A stretch of DNA of 5,211 nucleotides, from assembly GCA_945957305.1 (NCBI GenBank), contig CAMFLN010000315.1, positions 1 to 5,211 on the forward strand, read 5' to 3'. How positions within the stretch are numbered: the first letter of the stretch is position 1; each line of letters starts with the position of its first letter. Positions 4,929-5,211 of the stretch are shown in pieces. The stretch comes from an uncultured Planctomycetaceae bacterium (GTDB lineage Bacteria > Planctomycetota > Planctomycetia > Pirellulales > JACPPG01). Under the pieces are notes generated by a model, which saw nothing but the letters and a program-made list of their open reading frames with translations, was not told the DNA's origin and did no database searches. Both the position numbers and the translations under genes were made by a program.

Positions 4929-5211
4929 ATGAGCGAACTACTCACGATCTCCGCCGCCGCCGAGTTGCTGAGCCTTTCTCGCAGCTCGCTCTACGACGCG
5001 ATGGCGCGCGGCGAACTCGGTTTTTGCAGATTCGGGCGCGCAAGGAGGATTCCGCGTGCTGCCCTAGAGCACTGGATTTCATCGAAATATGAGGGTGGCT
5101 GGGCAACGATGCCCGGCGGCATGGTCAAGGGATTCGACCACAAAGAGAGTCCCACAACACATCGAGCCCCAGTCGCCGGCAAGCATTCGGGGCTCGATGG
5201 TGCGTTCCAGG
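4929..5211 (+). CDS. Excisionase-family (HTH_17 type) DNA-binding protein, 3' end outside window
   Basis: The frame stays open for 94 codons to the window edge. Residues 4-50 match the helix-turn-helix domain shared by many excisionase-family DNA-binding proteins. LLTISAAAELLSLSRSSLYD forms the helix-turn-helix, ARGELGFCRFGRARRIP the wing, and RAALEHWI the closing helix. Proteins of this type bind DNA near attachment sites or regulate element genes. After about residue 55 the sequence (WATMPGGMVKGFDHK and onward) is Gly/Pro/His-rich and unrecognised, and longer than a minimal excisionase. The ATG has an AAGGGAA site about 6 nt upstream and follows the first HTH gene by 13 nt. A tyrosine integrase gene downstream would be typical but lies outside the window. 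Confidence 0.82.
   Translation, partial: MSELLTISAAAELLSLSRSSLYDAMARGELGFCRFGRARRIPRAALEHWISSKYEGGWATMPGGMVKGFDHKESPTTHRAPVAGKHSGLDGAFQ
5160..5199. repeat. Perfect 11-bp inverted repeat within the second HTH gene
   Basis: CATCGAGCCCC (5160-5170) and GGGGCTCGATG (5189-5199) are exact reverse complements separated by 18 nt. It lies in the unrecognised C-terminal coding part, has no T-run in view, and could be a protein-binding or recombination site, or coincidence. Confidence 0.45.

Overview
The window looks like chromosomal DNA of a GC-rich bacterium. A planctomycete (Pirellulales-like) origin is my best guess. It rests on the small GGPWDG-motif protein, the style of the ParB-like fragment and the paired small HTH genes; no marker gene is present, so confidence is moderate to low.

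Left part (1-1831, minus strand): the start of a kdp high-affinity potassium uptake operon. It reads leftward as an unnamed 28-residue membrane peptide, then kdpF (30 aa), then kdpA (550 residues visible, C-terminus cut by the window edge). The three are tightly packed: a 4-nt gap, then a GTGA overlap. Each has a Shine-Dalgarno-like sequence about 8 nt before its start. kdpB and kdpC would be expected further left, outside the window.

Middle (1832-2964): a 424-bp divergent intergenic region without a convincing gene carries two TATTGACA direct repeats 32 bp apart around a GC palindrome. It is followed on the plus strand by a coupled pair: a 39-aa single-span membrane peptide and a roughly 126-aa soluble protein of unknown function with a GGPWDG motif. 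A 206-bp spacer with GC-rich inverted repeats follows.

Centre right (2965-4068): a complete Ldh_2-family (malate/L-lactate dehydrogenase type) NAD(P)-dependent oxidoreductase with its own rho-independent terminator.

Right part (4055-5211): this has the character of a mobile-element edge. A 74-codon fragment of a ParB-like protein lies on the minus strand, and its recognisable similarity stops at a roughly 20-bp direct repeat on each side. One repeat copy is the 3' half of the dehydrogenase terminator. After an AT-rich, pyrimidine-biased stretch come two small excisionase-type helix-turn-helix genes on the plus strand, the second running off the window. The simplest reading is a core genome segment (kdp to dehydrogenase) abutting an integrated or decayed element whose integrase would lie to the right. 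That last point is inference.
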